Shown: positions 51,525-59,667, counted from the stretch's first letter. The stretch is 64,000 bases of DNA from Chloroflexota bacterium (GCA_016234485.1 JACRBL010000026.1:60049-124048); one strand, 5' to 3'. The notes: generated from the letters alone by a model not told the origin. Program-made: numbers and translations.

Positions 51525-51543
51525 CTTTTGTACGTAGGCGCTT

Positions 51544-52599
51544 CTACAGCCCAAACATCTCCTCCAACCCCAAATGGATATTGTCGCGCCAACTGGTGTA
51601 ATTATGCGCGCCGCCGTATTCGTGATAGGTGAGGTCGAATCCGCGCTCGCGGAGGAGGGGGATCATGCGGCGATTGTCTTCGATCAGGAAGTCCATCCTG
51701 CCGCAGTCCATGTGGATTTTGGGACGGGCAGGCGCATGGCGAATCAAATCCACGGCGACAAAGTCGCGGCCCTCGGTCTCGAAGACGGCGGATTGGCTGA
51801 GGACGCGTCCGAAAATATCGGGCAGGCGTAATCCCGTGTAGACGGACATCAGTCCGCCGAACGACGCGCCGAGGACGCCGAACGCTCCAGGGTGTTTTTT
51901 GATGTCGAGCAATTTCAATTCGCGGCGGGCGAGCGGCAACACATCATGTTCGATCCATGCCAGCGTCGCGTCGGAGCAAGCGTATTCGGCGCCGCGGCGC
52001 GCTCCGCCGTTGGGGAGGAAGGCCATCGCGATGGGACGGATGCGCTTCGCCGTGATCAGATTGTCCACGATGATGGGCAGGCGTCCGCGCGAGAGATAGT
52101 CGGGGCCGTCGTAGACGACGAGGAGCGGGATGCGTTCTTTGGCGGGCGGATGATACAACTTGACGGCGCGCTTGCCAGGGAATTTCATCATCCACGTGTC
52201 AACGGTGTGGGAGGAGATCGTCCCGCGGGCAACCTCGCGCGGGCGAATTGTCCACGGCGAGGGCGCGGCTTCGGGCATGTAGAAAAAGTGGTTGTAGGCG
52301 TTGATGCCGTTCCAGATGCGCTTCTTGTTGAGCGGGTCGCGGAGGCGGGATTTCGTCGTCGGGCTTTGCCCTGAGCCTGTCGAAGGGTCGAGGAACGAAT
52401 ATTCAAGGTACGCGTCCCGCGCGAGGTCGAAGGACGCGGCCCACAGTCCAGGAGAGACGCGGCGCAATTTTTGGGGATGATCGTCCCAGCCGTGCAAGTC
52501 GTCTATCAAATGCGGAGCCGAGTCGCCTTGCCAGAGAAAGGTGACGCGGTTTCCATCAATGAGGGGGTGTCCCTCGCGGCGGGCGCGTTCGATGTTCAT
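51544..52599 (-). CDS. Esterase (enterochelin-esterase/EsteraseD-like alpha/beta hydrolase)
   Basis: 351 residues from the ATG at 52599, overlapping the previous stop by four bases. An N-terminal E-set-like domain (VTFLWQGDSAPHLIDDLHGWDD, AYLEYSFLD) precedes an alpha/beta hydrolase of the Esterase D family: PLLVVYDGPDYL, nucleophile Ser in GASFGGL, Asp in DFLIED and His in YGGAHNYTSWRD. Relatives cleave siderophore trilactones or simple acyl esters. Residues 70-79 (PSTGSGQSP) come from a dispersed repeat within the N-terminal domain. Confidence 0.88.
   Translation of the reverse strand: MNIERARREGHPLIDGNRVTFLWQGDSAPHLIDDLHGWDDHPQKLRRVSPGLWAASFDLARDAYLEYSFLDPSTGSGQSPTTKSRLRDPLNKKRIWNGINAYNHFFYMPEAAPSPWTIRPREVARGTISSHTVDTWMMKFPGKRAVKLYHPPAKERIPLLVVYDGPDYLSRGRLPIIVDNLITAKRIRPIAMAFLPNGGARRGAEYACSDATLAWIEHDVLPLARRELKLLDIKKHPGAFGVLGASFGGLMSVYTGLRLPDIFGRVLSQSAVFETEGRDFVAVDLIRHAPARPKIHMDCGRMDFLIEDNRRMIPLLRERGFDLTYHEYGGAHNYTSWRDNIHLGLEEMFGL
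52361..52390. repeat. CCCTTCGACAGGCTCAGGGC repeat inside the esterase gene
   Basis: The minus strand reads CCCTTCGACAGGCTCAGGGC and is translated as PSTGSGQSP between conserved strands. It is the same family as the segment at 53043-53074 in the adjacent gene and the one at 13117-13161. Confidence 0.85.
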
Positions 52600-53675
52600 G
52601 CAATGTCCTCGCGTGTTACGCCAGCAAATTCCAAAATGTAATCTGCGCCATACGCGCGGCTGGGAGTTTGAAATCCAGGTTTTAAATCTTCGCCAAGAAT
52701 CCGTTTCGCAATCGCGGTGGCGGTGAGCATGGTGAGTTGATAGCCTTCGGGGACGCGCTGTTTGGATTTGACGACGGTCGCGCCGTCGGACGCTTCCGCG
52801 AGCATGAGGGAGAATCCGCTCGTGCGCTGCGCTTCGCTCGGACCTTCGGGGCGGAATCGCAACAACGATTGGAGCAGGCACTTGACGGGTTTGTTGTAGA
52901 GCGCCGGCCCGATGACGCGCATGAGTTTGAGGAGGTTGATGGCCGCGGGCGGGAACGCCATGTACGTTTCGACATTTGGGATGCCCGTGCTGTGATACGC
53001 GGTGGACACGTCGCCCCAGCCGATCGAGACCAACTTGACGGGGCCGCGCTTGTCCTGAGCGAAGTCGAAGGGGCCGAAGTCGCGCGTCTCCACGTTCCAG
53101 GCGGGGCGCACGCTGACGATCTTTCCGTCGCGGCGGATGCGCCCGCCCCTCTGCATGTTTTCGATGCCCGAGCGCGCCGTCCCGCGCGAGACGCCGCCGC
53201 CCACGCCGCGGATGAAGAGTTTGAGATGCGTGGCGGAGGGGAGTCTCTGCTTCACGTGCGCGGCGAGACAGTCGGTTGGAACCACGTCAAAGCCCGCGCC
53301 TGGCATGAGCATGATGCCTTTTTGTTTGGCCTGCGCGTCGAGCGGGACGATGGCTTCAAATTCTTCGATCTCGCCGCTGATGTCAATGTAGTGCGCGCCC
53401 GTGCGGAGACAGGCTTCTACCATTGCCTTCCACGTGTGGACGAAAGGTCCCGCGCAATGGACGACCAGTCCCGTGGCGCGCAACGCGTCATCGAGCGCGG
53501 CCGCGTTCGAAAGCGGGATGACGCGATAATCCAGGTTGAGGCGTTGGGCTTGGGCGCGCAGACGCGTCTCGTCGCGCCCTGCCAAAAGAGGGCGGAGTCC
53601 TTCGCGGACGGCGTGCTCCGCGATTAAATTGCCAGTGTATCCGTAGGAACCGTAGAGGAGGAATGTGTTGGGCAT
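52596..53675 (-). CDS. Saccharopine-dehydrogenase-like NAD(P)-binding protein (trans-acting enoyl-reductase family)
   Basis: 359 residues from the ATG at 53675. An N-terminal Rossmann motif LLYGSYGYTGNLIAEHAVREG is followed by LVVHCAGPFVHTWKAMVEACLRTGAHYIDISGE and PGAGFDVVPTDCLAAHV, typical of saccharopine-dehydrogenase-like proteins such as mycobacterial trans-acting enoyl reductases. Actual substrate unknown. Residues about 201-210 (PFDFAQDKRG) are encoded by a dispersed repeat. TATAAT ends 6 nt before the ATG with no Shine-Dalgarno, so translation may be leaderless. It overlaps the esterase gene. Confidence 0.88.
   Translation of the reverse strand: MPNTFLLYGSYGYTGNLIAEHAVREGLRPLLAGRDETRLRAQAQRLNLDYRVIPLSNAAALDDALRATGLVVHCAGPFVHTWKAMVEACLRTGAHYIDISGEIEEFEAIVPLDAQAKQKGIMLMPGAGFDVVPTDCLAAHVKQRLPSATHLKLFIRGVGGGVSRGTARSGIENMQRGGRIRRDGKIVSVRPAWNVETRDFGPFDFAQDKRGPVKLVSIGWGDVSTAYHSTGIPNVETYMAFPPAAINLLKLMRVIGPALYNKPVKCLLQSLLRFRPEGPSEAQRTSGFSLMLAEASDGATVVKSKQRVPEGYQLTMLTATAIAKRILGEDLKPGFQTPSRAYGADYILEFAGVTREDIA
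53043..53074. repeat. CTTCGACTTCGCTCAGGACAAG repeat family inside the saccharopine-dehydrogenase-like gene
   Basis: The minus strand contains CTTCGACTTCGCTCAGGAC followed by AAGCGCGG and is translated FDFAQDKRG. It is flanked by GGCCCC on one side and GGCCCCG on the other. Confidence 0.8.
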
Positions 53676-53681
53676 GGGGGG

Positions 53682-53687
53682 ATTATA
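53682..53687 (-). promoter_or_regulatory. -10 box, probable leaderless start
   Basis: TATAAT on the minus strand, 6 nt before the ATG at 53675. Only CCCCCC separates them, leaving no room for a Shine-Dalgarno. The -35 region falls at the edge of the repeat element at 53702-53821. Confidence 0.55.
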
Positions 53688-53701
53688 AGCCAATGCCACT
53701 T

Positions 53702-53821
53702 CGTCATTGCGAGGAGGGCGTTTTTCCCGACGACCCTGGCACCGCCCGCCAGGGCAGGTGAGCAATCTCCGCGCCGTGGGAGGGGATTGCTTCGTCGCAA
53801 CGAACGCTCCTCGCAATGACG
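53702..53821. repeat. CATTGCGAGG element, copy 4
   Basis: CGTCATTGCGAGGAGG at 53702 and CCTCGCAATGACG ending at 53821. The inner GCCCGCCAGGGCAGGTGAGCAATC segment (broken here by context) resembles the core of copies 1 and 2. It fills the spacer between hypE and the saccharopine-dehydrogenase-like gene. Confidence 0.9.
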
Positions 53822-53825
53822 GAAA

Positions 53826-54884
53826 CTAACAAATCCTCGGCAGCATCTCACCCGCCAGCATATCCACCACGCGCGTCGTCCCGATCGCGGTTTTCATCAA
53901 CACGCGGCCGCGCACATCTTCTTTCACTTCGCCGATCACCACCGCGTCCTCTCCATATTTTGTGCTACGCATCGCTGTGAGAATTTTGTCCGCGCTTTCG
54001 GGTGGGACGATCGCGATCAACTTCCCCTCGTTCGCCACATACAGCGGATCGAATCCCAGCATCTCACAGGCCGCATTGACCGCAGGCTTGACGGGGATAG
54101 ATTGCTCGTTGAGATGAATCGCAACCTTGGATTGCGCCGCGATCTCGTTGATCGTGGTCGCCAATCCGCCGCGGGTGGGGTCGCGCAGGACGTGGATGTT
54201 TTTGTCCGCTTCGAGCATGGCTTCGATGAGATGATTCAGTGGCGCCACGTCGCTCTGAATGGCGGATGTGAATCCCAGCTCGCCGCGCGCGCCGAGCACC
54301 GCGATGCCATGATCGCCGATGGAGCCTGAGAGGATCACCACGTCGCCAGGTTTGGCCTGCGCTCCGCCGATGTTGACGTTGGGCAGGATTTCGCCGATGC
54401 CCGTCGTGTTGATGTAAAGCCCGTCCACTTTGCCTTTTTCCACCACCTTGGTATCGCCCGCCACAATTTGGATGCCTGCTTCTTTCGCCGCCGCGCTCAT
54501 GGACTCGACCACGCGCTGGAGCGTCTCAATGGGCAGGCCCTCCTCGAGGATGAATCCCGCCGTCAGGTAGAGCGGACGCGCCCCCAGCATCGCCACGTCG
54601 TTGACCGTCCCGCAGACCGCCAGCTTGCCGATGTCCCCGCCAGGGAAGAAGAGCGGCGTCACCACGTGCGAATCCGTGCTGATGGCGAGACGCGTCCCGT
54701 TGACAGCAATCGGCGCGGCGTCATCGCCCGTCCGCAAAATCGAATTGTCGAACGCAGCGAGAAACGTCTTGCGGATCAGATCGTGCGACATCTTCCCGCC
54801 CGACCCATGCCCCATCACAATTTGCTCGTTGTGGGTCAACGGCACAGGGCAAACCGCGCCTTCGATGTTGAGGGGAGTATCCAT
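53826..54884 (-). CDS. hypE: Hydrogenase maturation protein HypE
   Basis: 352 residues from the ATG at 54884; a TTG five codons earlier is less likely. ITMGHGSGG-type N-terminus (IVMGHGSGGKMSHDLI), TDSHVVTPLFFPGGDIGKLAVCGTVNDVAMLGARP, and PTRGGLATTINEIA are AIRS/PurM-family ATP-binding motifs. The end is MLPRIC, the C-terminal Cys that carries the carbamoyl and then cyano group. HypE dehydrates HypF-made thiocarboxamide to thiocyanate for the Fe(CN)2CO centre of NiFe hydrogenase. A double-hairpin repeat separates it from hypD. Confidence 0.97.
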   Translation of the reverse strand: MDTPLNIEGAVCPVPLTHNEQIVMGHGSGGKMSHDLIRKTFLAAFDNSILRTGDDAAPIAVNGTRLAISTDSHVVTPLFFPGGDIGKLAVCGTVNDVAMLGARPLYLTAGFILEEGLPIETLQRVVESMSAAAKEAGIQIVAGDTKVVEKGKVDGLYINTTGIGEILPNVNIGGAQAKPGDVVILSGSIGDHGIAVLGARGELGFTSAIQSDVAPLNHLIEAMLEADKNIHVLRDPTRGGLATTINEIAAQSKVAIHLNEQSIPVKPAVNAACEMLGFDPLYVANEGKLIAIVPPESADKILTAMRSTKYGEDAVVIGEVKEDVRGRVLMKTAIGTTRVVDMLAGEMLPRIC

Positions 54885-54903
54885 GAGTATTTCTCGCAAA
54901 CTT

Positions 54904-54956
54904 GGAATCCCGAAGTTCTACTTCGGGGCATTCCGCAAGTAGAACTTGCGGATTCC
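54904..54956. repeat. Double-hairpin (BIME-like) element between hypD and hypE
   Basis: CCCGAAGT/ACTTCGGG (54909-54927) and CCGCAAGT/ACTTGCGG (54933-54951), each with a 3-nt loop, lie within outer GGAATCC/GGATTCC arms. Their place between two genes of one operon suggests an effect on mRNA stability. Confidence 0.88.
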
Positions 54957-54960
54957 TGCT

Positions 54961-56043
54961 TCATTTTTTGTATTTGTAATACGCCGCGCACGCGCCCTCG
55001 GACGAAACCATCGTCGCGCCAAGCGGATGTTCGGGCGTGCATTCGTTTCCGAAGGCCGCGCAATCGTGCGGCTTTTTCATCCCGATCAGGATCTGTCCCG
55101 CGATGCAGAGCGGAGATTCCTTCGTTTGGATGTCGCCCACGTCGAAGCGTTTCTCGGCGTCGAAGGCCGCGAACTCGGGGCGGAGTCGCCAGCCGCTCAT
55201 GGGAATCGTCCCAATGCCGCGCCAGGTGCGGTCGCAGTCTTCAAAGACTTCGTGGATCGCGTTTTGCGCGGGGACATTTCCATCGAACGTGACGGTGCGC
55301 GCGTACGCGTTTTCGACCGCGACGCGTCCCTGCTCCAACATGCGGACGGTGTACAAAATCCCCTGCGCCAGATCGAGCGGCTCGAATCCCGTCACGGACA
55401 TCGGCACGCGATACTTCTCCGCCAGCGACGGATACTCGTGATAGCCCATCACCGCGCAGACGTGTCCCGCCAGCAAAAATCCCTGCACGCGGTTGGATGG
55501 CGAACCGAGAATGGCGTGCATGGCAGGTGGCACGCGCACATGCGAAACCAAAACGGAATAATTTTTGAGTCCCAGCGAACGCGCCGCGATCACGCTCATC
55601 ACGTTGGCGGGCGCGGTCGTTTCAAACCCGATCGCAAAAAAGACCACCTGTTTATCGGGATTCTGTTTTGCGATCTCCACCGCGTCCAAAGGCGAATAGA
55701 CGACGCGCACCTGTCCGCCCGAGGCCTTCACCGAGAACAAGTCCCGCCCCGAGCCGGGCACGCGCAGCATATCGCCGTAGGAGCAGAAGATCACGTCGGG
55801 GCGCGCCGCGATCGCCAGCGCTTTGTCAATCAACTCCAGGGGCGTCACGCACACGGGACAACCCGGGCCGTGCACCAGCTCAATGGACGGAGGCAGAATC
55901 TGGTCCAGCCCGTAGCGGACGATCGAATGCGTCTGCCCGCCGCAAATTTCCATGATCGTCCACGGACGCGTCGCGATGCGCGCGATCTTGTCCACAACGC
56001 CGCGTACCAGTTTCGCATCGCGATACTCGGTGAGATATTTCAT
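54961..56043 (-). CDS. hypD: Hydrogenase maturation protein HypD
   Basis: 360 residues. Conserved Cys motifs: [28 protein letters not shown] and, for the 4Fe-4S cluster, CIAGQILIG plus [16 protein letters not shown] and [10 protein letters not shown]. HypD, with HypC, holds Fe(CN)2CO during assembly and uses its cluster and redox thiols. The ATG overlaps the end of hypC by four bases (56040-56043). Confidence 0.98.
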   Translation of the reverse strand: MKYLTEYRDAKLVRGVVDKIARIATRPWTIMEICGGQTHSIVRYGLDQILPPSIELVHGPGCPVCVTPLELIDKALAIAARPDVIFCSYGDMLRVPGSGRDLFSVKASGGQVRVVYSPLDAVEIAKQNPDKQVVFFAIGFETTAPANVMSVIAARSLGLKNYSVLVSHVRVPPAMHAILGSPSNRVQGFLLAGHVCAVMGYHEYPSLAEKYRVPMSVTGFEPLDLAQGILYTVRMLEQGRVAVENAYARTVTFDGNVPAQNAIHEVFEDCDRTWRGIGTIPMSGWRLRPEFAAFDAEKRFDVGDIQTKESPLCIAGQILIGMKKPHDCAAFGNECTPEHPLGATMVSSEGACAAYYKYKK

Positions 56044-56294
56044 GCAGGCGCAGGCCCAATTTCAGATTCAAGATCAGAGATTTGCTTGAGCAAGTCCATC
56101 GTCTCGCGCGCCTCCTCCTCGCTGATCAAATTCAGCGCGAAGCCCACGTGGACAATGCAGTAATCTCCCACCTTCGCTTCCGGCACATAGGCCAGGCAGG
56201 TCTCGCGCTCCACCCCGCCGAAATCCACCCGCGCCATTTGCAGGCCGTTTTTTTCATACAGGTCAACAATTTTTGCAGGAACGCCTAAACACAT
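56040..56294 (-). CDS. hypC: Hydrogenase maturation chaperone HypC
   Basis: 84 residues beginning [17 protein letters not shown], with the essential N-terminal Cys2, and continuing [40 protein letters not shown]. It is an OB-fold partner of HypD and the hydrogenase large subunit. GGAGACC precedes the ATG. It sits 24 bp after hypF and overlaps hypD. Confidence 0.98.
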   Translation of the reverse strand: MCLGVPAKIVDLYEKNGLQMARVDFGGVERETCLAYVPEAKVGDYCIVHVGFALNLISEEEARETMDLLKQISDLESEIGPAPA

Positions 56295-56318
56295 ATTGGT
56301 CTCCTGGTCTGATAGTCG

Positions 56319-58769
56319 CTAGTCGGATAGTCGGTTAGCCGCGACAATGGCTTGCCCGAGGGAAAGCCCGCCGTCGTTGGTTGGAACCTCTCGATGAAGG
56401 TATACCTTAAACCCCGCGCTTTCCAGAAGTGGCAAAGCGCGTCTTAACAGGGTGATATTCTGCCAGACTCCGCCCGAGAGCGCGACCTCGTTAATGCCCA
56501 ATTTCTGACGCAATTCCGCGCACGCCTCGCGGCAGACCTCCGCCAGACCATTATGGAAGCGCGCCGACATCACGCCAATGGGGACTCCCGCCAGCGCGTC
56601 CGCGACCAACGCCTCAACAGCGCGTCGCGCTTCGACTTTTGGCGGGGTCCACCCAAACGGATATTTTCCTCCCTCCAGCGGATCCGCCAACGCCTCGAAC
56701 TCCATGGCCGCCTGCGCCTCATAGTTGACCGCTTGCCGCACGCCCGCCAACGCCGCAAACGCGTCAAAGAGACGTCCCATGCTAGAGGTCATCGGCGTGT
56801 TGATTTTCTTTTCAAGTTGAGTCCGCAACAACGTGCGATCGTCCGCGCAAAACTCCAACACGGACGCGAGCCTGTCATCCCAATCCAGTCCCAGCGACCA
56901 GAGCAATGCCAGCGCGGTGCGCGCAGGTTTCTTGATGGACGCGTCCCCGCCGGGGAGGGGGAAATACTCCAACTGGCCGACGCGCTGATAGCCGCGATAA
57001 TCCGCCACAAGAATCTCCCCACCCCAGATCGCGCCGTCGTCGCCGTAGCCCGTCCCATCGAACGCCAGCCCAATGACGGGACGCGAGCCGTCCAGTCCAT
57101 GCTCGGCCATGCAAGCCGCGATGTGCGCGTGGTGATGTTGAACGTAGAAGGTGGAAAGGTTCTCGCGTTGTGCGCGTTCGATGGCATAGCGCGTCGCGAG
57201 GTAATTTGGATGCAAATCGCAAGCGATGGCAACAGGCTTCACGCGGAACAGACGCTCGAAATGCTCGACTCCCTGCTCGAAGGATTTCAACGTCTCATAG
57301 TTTTCCATGTCCCCGATGTGATGGCTGAGAAAGGCGTAGTTTTTATTTGTGATGCAGAAGGTGTTTTTGAGTTCCGATCCGGTTGCCAAAATTTGTGGCA
57401 CATCGAAAGGCAGTTTTACTGGAAATGGAGAGTAGCCACGCGAACGGCGGATGGGGTAGACGCGAGATAGGGGATAGGTGTTAGGAGATGCATACTGCCT
57501 ATTGCGTATTGCGTGTTCCGTTTGACTGACCACTGATGACTGATCACTGAATACTCTCACTACCGAATCGTCGCATCGAATATGGATGTCGCGGTTGTGG
57601 AAGAGGAAGGCGTCAGCCAACCCTGATAACCGTTCGCGGGCTTCGTCATTACCAGTTGCAATCGGTTCTTCGGAGAGGTTGCCGCTGGTCATCACAAGCG
57701 CGTCCAATCCGTCATTGCGAGGGCGATCTTCCCGAAGCAATCCCCTCTCCGCGGCTGGGAGATTGCTTCGTCGTCGCTCCGCTCCTCCTCGCAATGACGT
57801 GGCTTTCTCTAGCAACAAATAATGCAACGGCGTGTACGGAAGCATGATGCCGATATTGTCCTGCCCTGGCGCGACTTCGGGAACAATGTTTGATTCGGAT
57901 TTGCGTTTCAGCAAAACAATCGGCCGCGCCGTAGATTGGAGCAATGCGCGCTCCGCTTCACTGACAAAGCAATGACGTTCGATGGTTTCCAAATCGGGCA
58001 TCATCAACGCGAAGGGCTTGTCCACGCGCAGTTTGCGATTGCGGAGTTCGGTCACGGCTTTCGCGTTGGTCGCGTCGCAGGCGAGATGGAATCCGCCCAG
58101 CCCTTTTATAGCGACGATTTTCCCCTCTGCCAATAATCGCCTGGCCTCTTGAACGGCATCCTCGCCCACACGCGACTTTTGACCTTCGACCTTCGACACA
58201 TCTTCCAGCCAAACATGCGGCCCACAAACGGAACACGCCACAGGCTGGGCATGGAATCTTCGATCGGTCGGGTCTTTATATTCGCGCTCGCAATCGGGAC
58301 ACAAAGCAAACCCCGCCATCGTCGTCTTCGGTCTGTCGTAGGGAATGTCTTGAATGATCGTGAAGCGCGGGCCGCAGTTGGTGCAGTTGATGAAGGGATA
58401 GCGATAGCGCCTGTCCGCGGGATCGAACAGCTCGCGCAGGCAATCGTCGCAGATGGCGACATCGGGCGAGATGGGCTGGAAGGCGCCCTCGATGGAAGTC
58501 GAATGTTGAATGTCGAACGTCGTAAAGTTTTCCAGCGGAACTTCCCTCACGCTGACTTCATCCATCACCGCCAGCGGCGGCTTCTCGCTCGATAGTTTTT
58601 CAATGAAAGAATTGAGAACCGCTTCATCCCCCTCGATGTGAATATCCACGCCCGCGGACGTGTTGTTCACCCAGCCCGCAAGTTTCATCCGCAAGGCAAG
58701 GTTGTAGACAAATGGCCGAAAGCCAACGCCTTGCACGATACCGCTGACGTGAACTCGAAGTCCTTGCAT
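56319..58769 (-). CDS. hypF: Carbamoyltransferase HypF with three in-frame repeat insertions
   Basis: 816 residues, longer than the usual 750-780. It begins with an acylphosphatase domain (VSGIVQGVGFRPFVYNLA), two zinc modules (CDDCLREL...CTNCGPRF, CPDCEREY...CSVCGPH), a YrdC-like domain (IVAIKGLGGFHLACDA) and a Kae1-like carbamoyltransferase domain (VQHHHAHIAACMAEHGLDG, FDGTGYGDDGAIWGGE). It makes the CN ligand precursor from carbamoyl phosphate. Spacer-type repeats lie in frame at 58173-58200, 57710-57799 (exactly 30 codons) and about 57475-57553. They add peptides between, not within, catalytic motifs. It is the first gene of hypFCDE. Confidence 0.97.
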   Translation of the reverse strand: MQGLRVHVSGIVQGVGFRPFVYNLALRMKLAGWVNNTSAGVDIHIEGDEAVLNSFIEKLSSEKPPLAVMDEVSVREVPLENFTTFDIQHSTSIEGAFQPISPDVAICDDCLRELFDPADRRYRYPFINCTNCGPRFTIIQDIPYDRPKTTMAGFALCPDCEREYKDPTDRRFHAQPVACSVCGPHVWLEDVSKVEGQKSRVGEDAVQEARRLLAEGKIVAIKGLGGFHLACDATNAKAVTELRNRKLRVDKPFALMMPDLETIERHCFVSEAERALLQSTARPIVLLKRKSESNIVPEVAPGQDNIGIMLPYTPLHYLLLEKATSLRGGAERRRSNLPAAERGLLREDRPRNDGLDALVMTSGNLSEEPIATGNDEARERLSGLADAFLFHNRDIHIRCDDSVVRVFSDQSSVVSQTEHAIRNRQYASPNTYPLSRVYPIRRSRGYSPFPVKLPFDVPQILATGSELKNTFCITNKNYAFLSHHIGDMENYETLKSFEQGVEHFERLFRVKPVAIACDLHPNYLATRYAIERAQRENLSTFYVQHHHAHIAACMAEHGLDGSRPVIGLAFDGTGYGDDGAIWGGEILVADYRGYQRVGQLEYFPLPGGDASIKKPARTALALLWSLGLDWDDRLASVLEFCADDRTLLRTQLEKKINTPMTSSMGRLFDAFAALAGVRQAVNYEAQAAMEFEALADPLEGGKYPFGWTPPKVEARRAVEALVADALAGVPIGVMSARFHNGLAEVCREACAELRQKLGINEVALSGGVWQNITLLRRALPLLESAGFKVYLHREVPTNDGGLSLGQAIVAANRLSD
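57475..57553. repeat. Short-word repeats inside hypF
   Basis: On the minus strand, CAGTGATCAGTCATCAGTGG, then ACGCAATACGCAATAGGCAG, then CCTAACACCTATCCCCTATC: three word families also found in spacers. They are translated as SDQSSVVSQTEHAIRNRQYA followed by SPNTYPLSR. Confidence 0.8.
57710..57799. repeat. CATTGCGAGG element, copy 5, in frame inside hypF
   Basis: CGTCATTGCGAG at 57710 and CTCGCAATGACG ending at 57799: 90 bp, a multiple of three. It is translated on the minus strand as TSLRGGAERRRSNLPAAERG followed by LLREDRPRND. Four other copies lie in spacers. Confidence 0.92.
58173..58200. repeat. GACCTTCGAC word repeat inside hypF
   Basis: CGACTTTTGACCTTCGACC with TTCGACA, the word family of 9736-9807 and 12020-12047. 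It is translated as SKVEGQKSR between the second zinc module and the YrdC-like domain. Confidence 0.7.
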
Positions 58770-58932
58770 GGTTTACCAACTCGCCTCACGAAGTACTGTA
58801 ACATTCATGCTGCCCTGGCAAGAAAGATCTTGCGGGCTAAGTAGGCGCCCACAAGGAGATGATATGGCAGAGGAAGACTTTGAGGATGCGCTCGGTCTTG
58901 GTCATATCCATCCTGTTTGTGGCGAGGAGCAG

Positions 58933-59310
58933 TTACAACTGTCGAACCCTGATTTTTACAGTTTCACCAGTCCGCTCGGCGACGAGGATAAAAGGCGATG
59001 TCACTTCGGGGGCGTTACTGCGAATCGCTTCCAGTGTCTTGATCGTAAAGTCTGCTTGAATATGTCCAGGGCGGAGATAGATGATCCCAACGAATTTAGC
59101 GCCAAACACAGCCATTCCCCCAAAGTCGCTGTCGTGCGTCAAAACCACTCTCCCTGATTCGGTTGCATTTCGTAAAACTTCTGTATCAGGCAAACCAAAT
59201 CTTCCCTGCTCAGATGCCGACTCTACATCCAACCCCGTTTTTCGCAAAAACGCAATGACTTCAGGATTGACGTTTTCATCCGCGAGCAGGGGAAAATCAA
59301 GGACTTTCAC
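58933..59310 (-). CDS. DUF5615 PIN-like toxin
   Basis: 125 residues. LLADENVNPEVIAFLRKTGLDVESASEQGRFGLPDTEVLRNATESGRVVLTHDSDFG is the DUF5615 signature, a PIN-like nuclease fold with acidic residues DE, D and DSD. It overlaps the DUF433 gene by four bases (59307-59310) and follows it, the standard antitoxin-toxin order. Targets are probably RNA (family knowledge). The stretch 58770-58932 between its stop and hypF holds no gene; a palindrome GCAAGA/TCTTGC lies at about 58819-58834. Confidence 0.9.
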   Translation of the reverse strand: MKVLDFPLLADENVNPEVIAFLRKTGLDVESASEQGRFGLPDTEVLRNATESGRVVLTHDSDFGGMAVFGAKFVGIIYLRPGHIQADFTIKTLEAIRSNAPEVTSPFILVAERTGETVKIRVRQL

Positions 59311-59537
59311 GCCGCAACCTTCACATCCAGTAAAATTTCATTTTTCACAGATTGTGCGGCGTATTTAAGAGCTTCTTCAATCGCATCTGACGTTAATTGT
59401 GGATACGCCTTTTGCACTTCGCCTTTGGTCGCGCCGCTGGCAAAAAGCTCAAGGATAAATTCGATGCTCAGGCGCGTGCCAGCGATATGAGGCTTTCCGT
59501 TCAGAATTTCGTGGTCATAAGCAATATGAGCAAACAT
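59307..59537 (-). CDS. DUF433 antitoxin
   Basis: 76 residues from the ATG at 59537, with AGGAGAT 6 nt upstream; a longer frame is rejected. HIAYDHEILNGKPHIAGTRLSIEFILELFASGATKGEVQKAYPQLTSDAIEEALKYA is a full DUF433 helix-turn-helix domain. It should neutralise the DUF5615 toxin and repress their promoter. Confidence 0.92.
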   Translation of the reverse strand: MFAHIAYDHEILNGKPHIAGTRLSIEFILELFASGATKGEVQKAYPQLTSDAIEEALKYAAQSVKNEILLDVKVAA

Positions 59538-59667
59538 GGTAATCTCCTGGACTGCCCCGTAATTATAATGCTCAATCCTGGCCTGGGAGGAGTTTCTCTT
59601 CATCCAGCCACGCGTCCACGCCGCCTGCCTTGGGGCGAACACACAGGTTTGCACGAGCGGAAAACGA

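Noticed and set aside
54946..56163. 405-residue plus-strand frame opposite hypD and hypC
   Set aside because: Arg/His-rich shadow of two certain genes.
58864..59157. Plus-strand frame with a good AAGGAG site opposite the DUF5615 gene
   Set aside because: Despite the ribosome-binding-like site, the DUF5615 product on the minus strand is conserved and coupled to DUF433; the plus frame shows no family.
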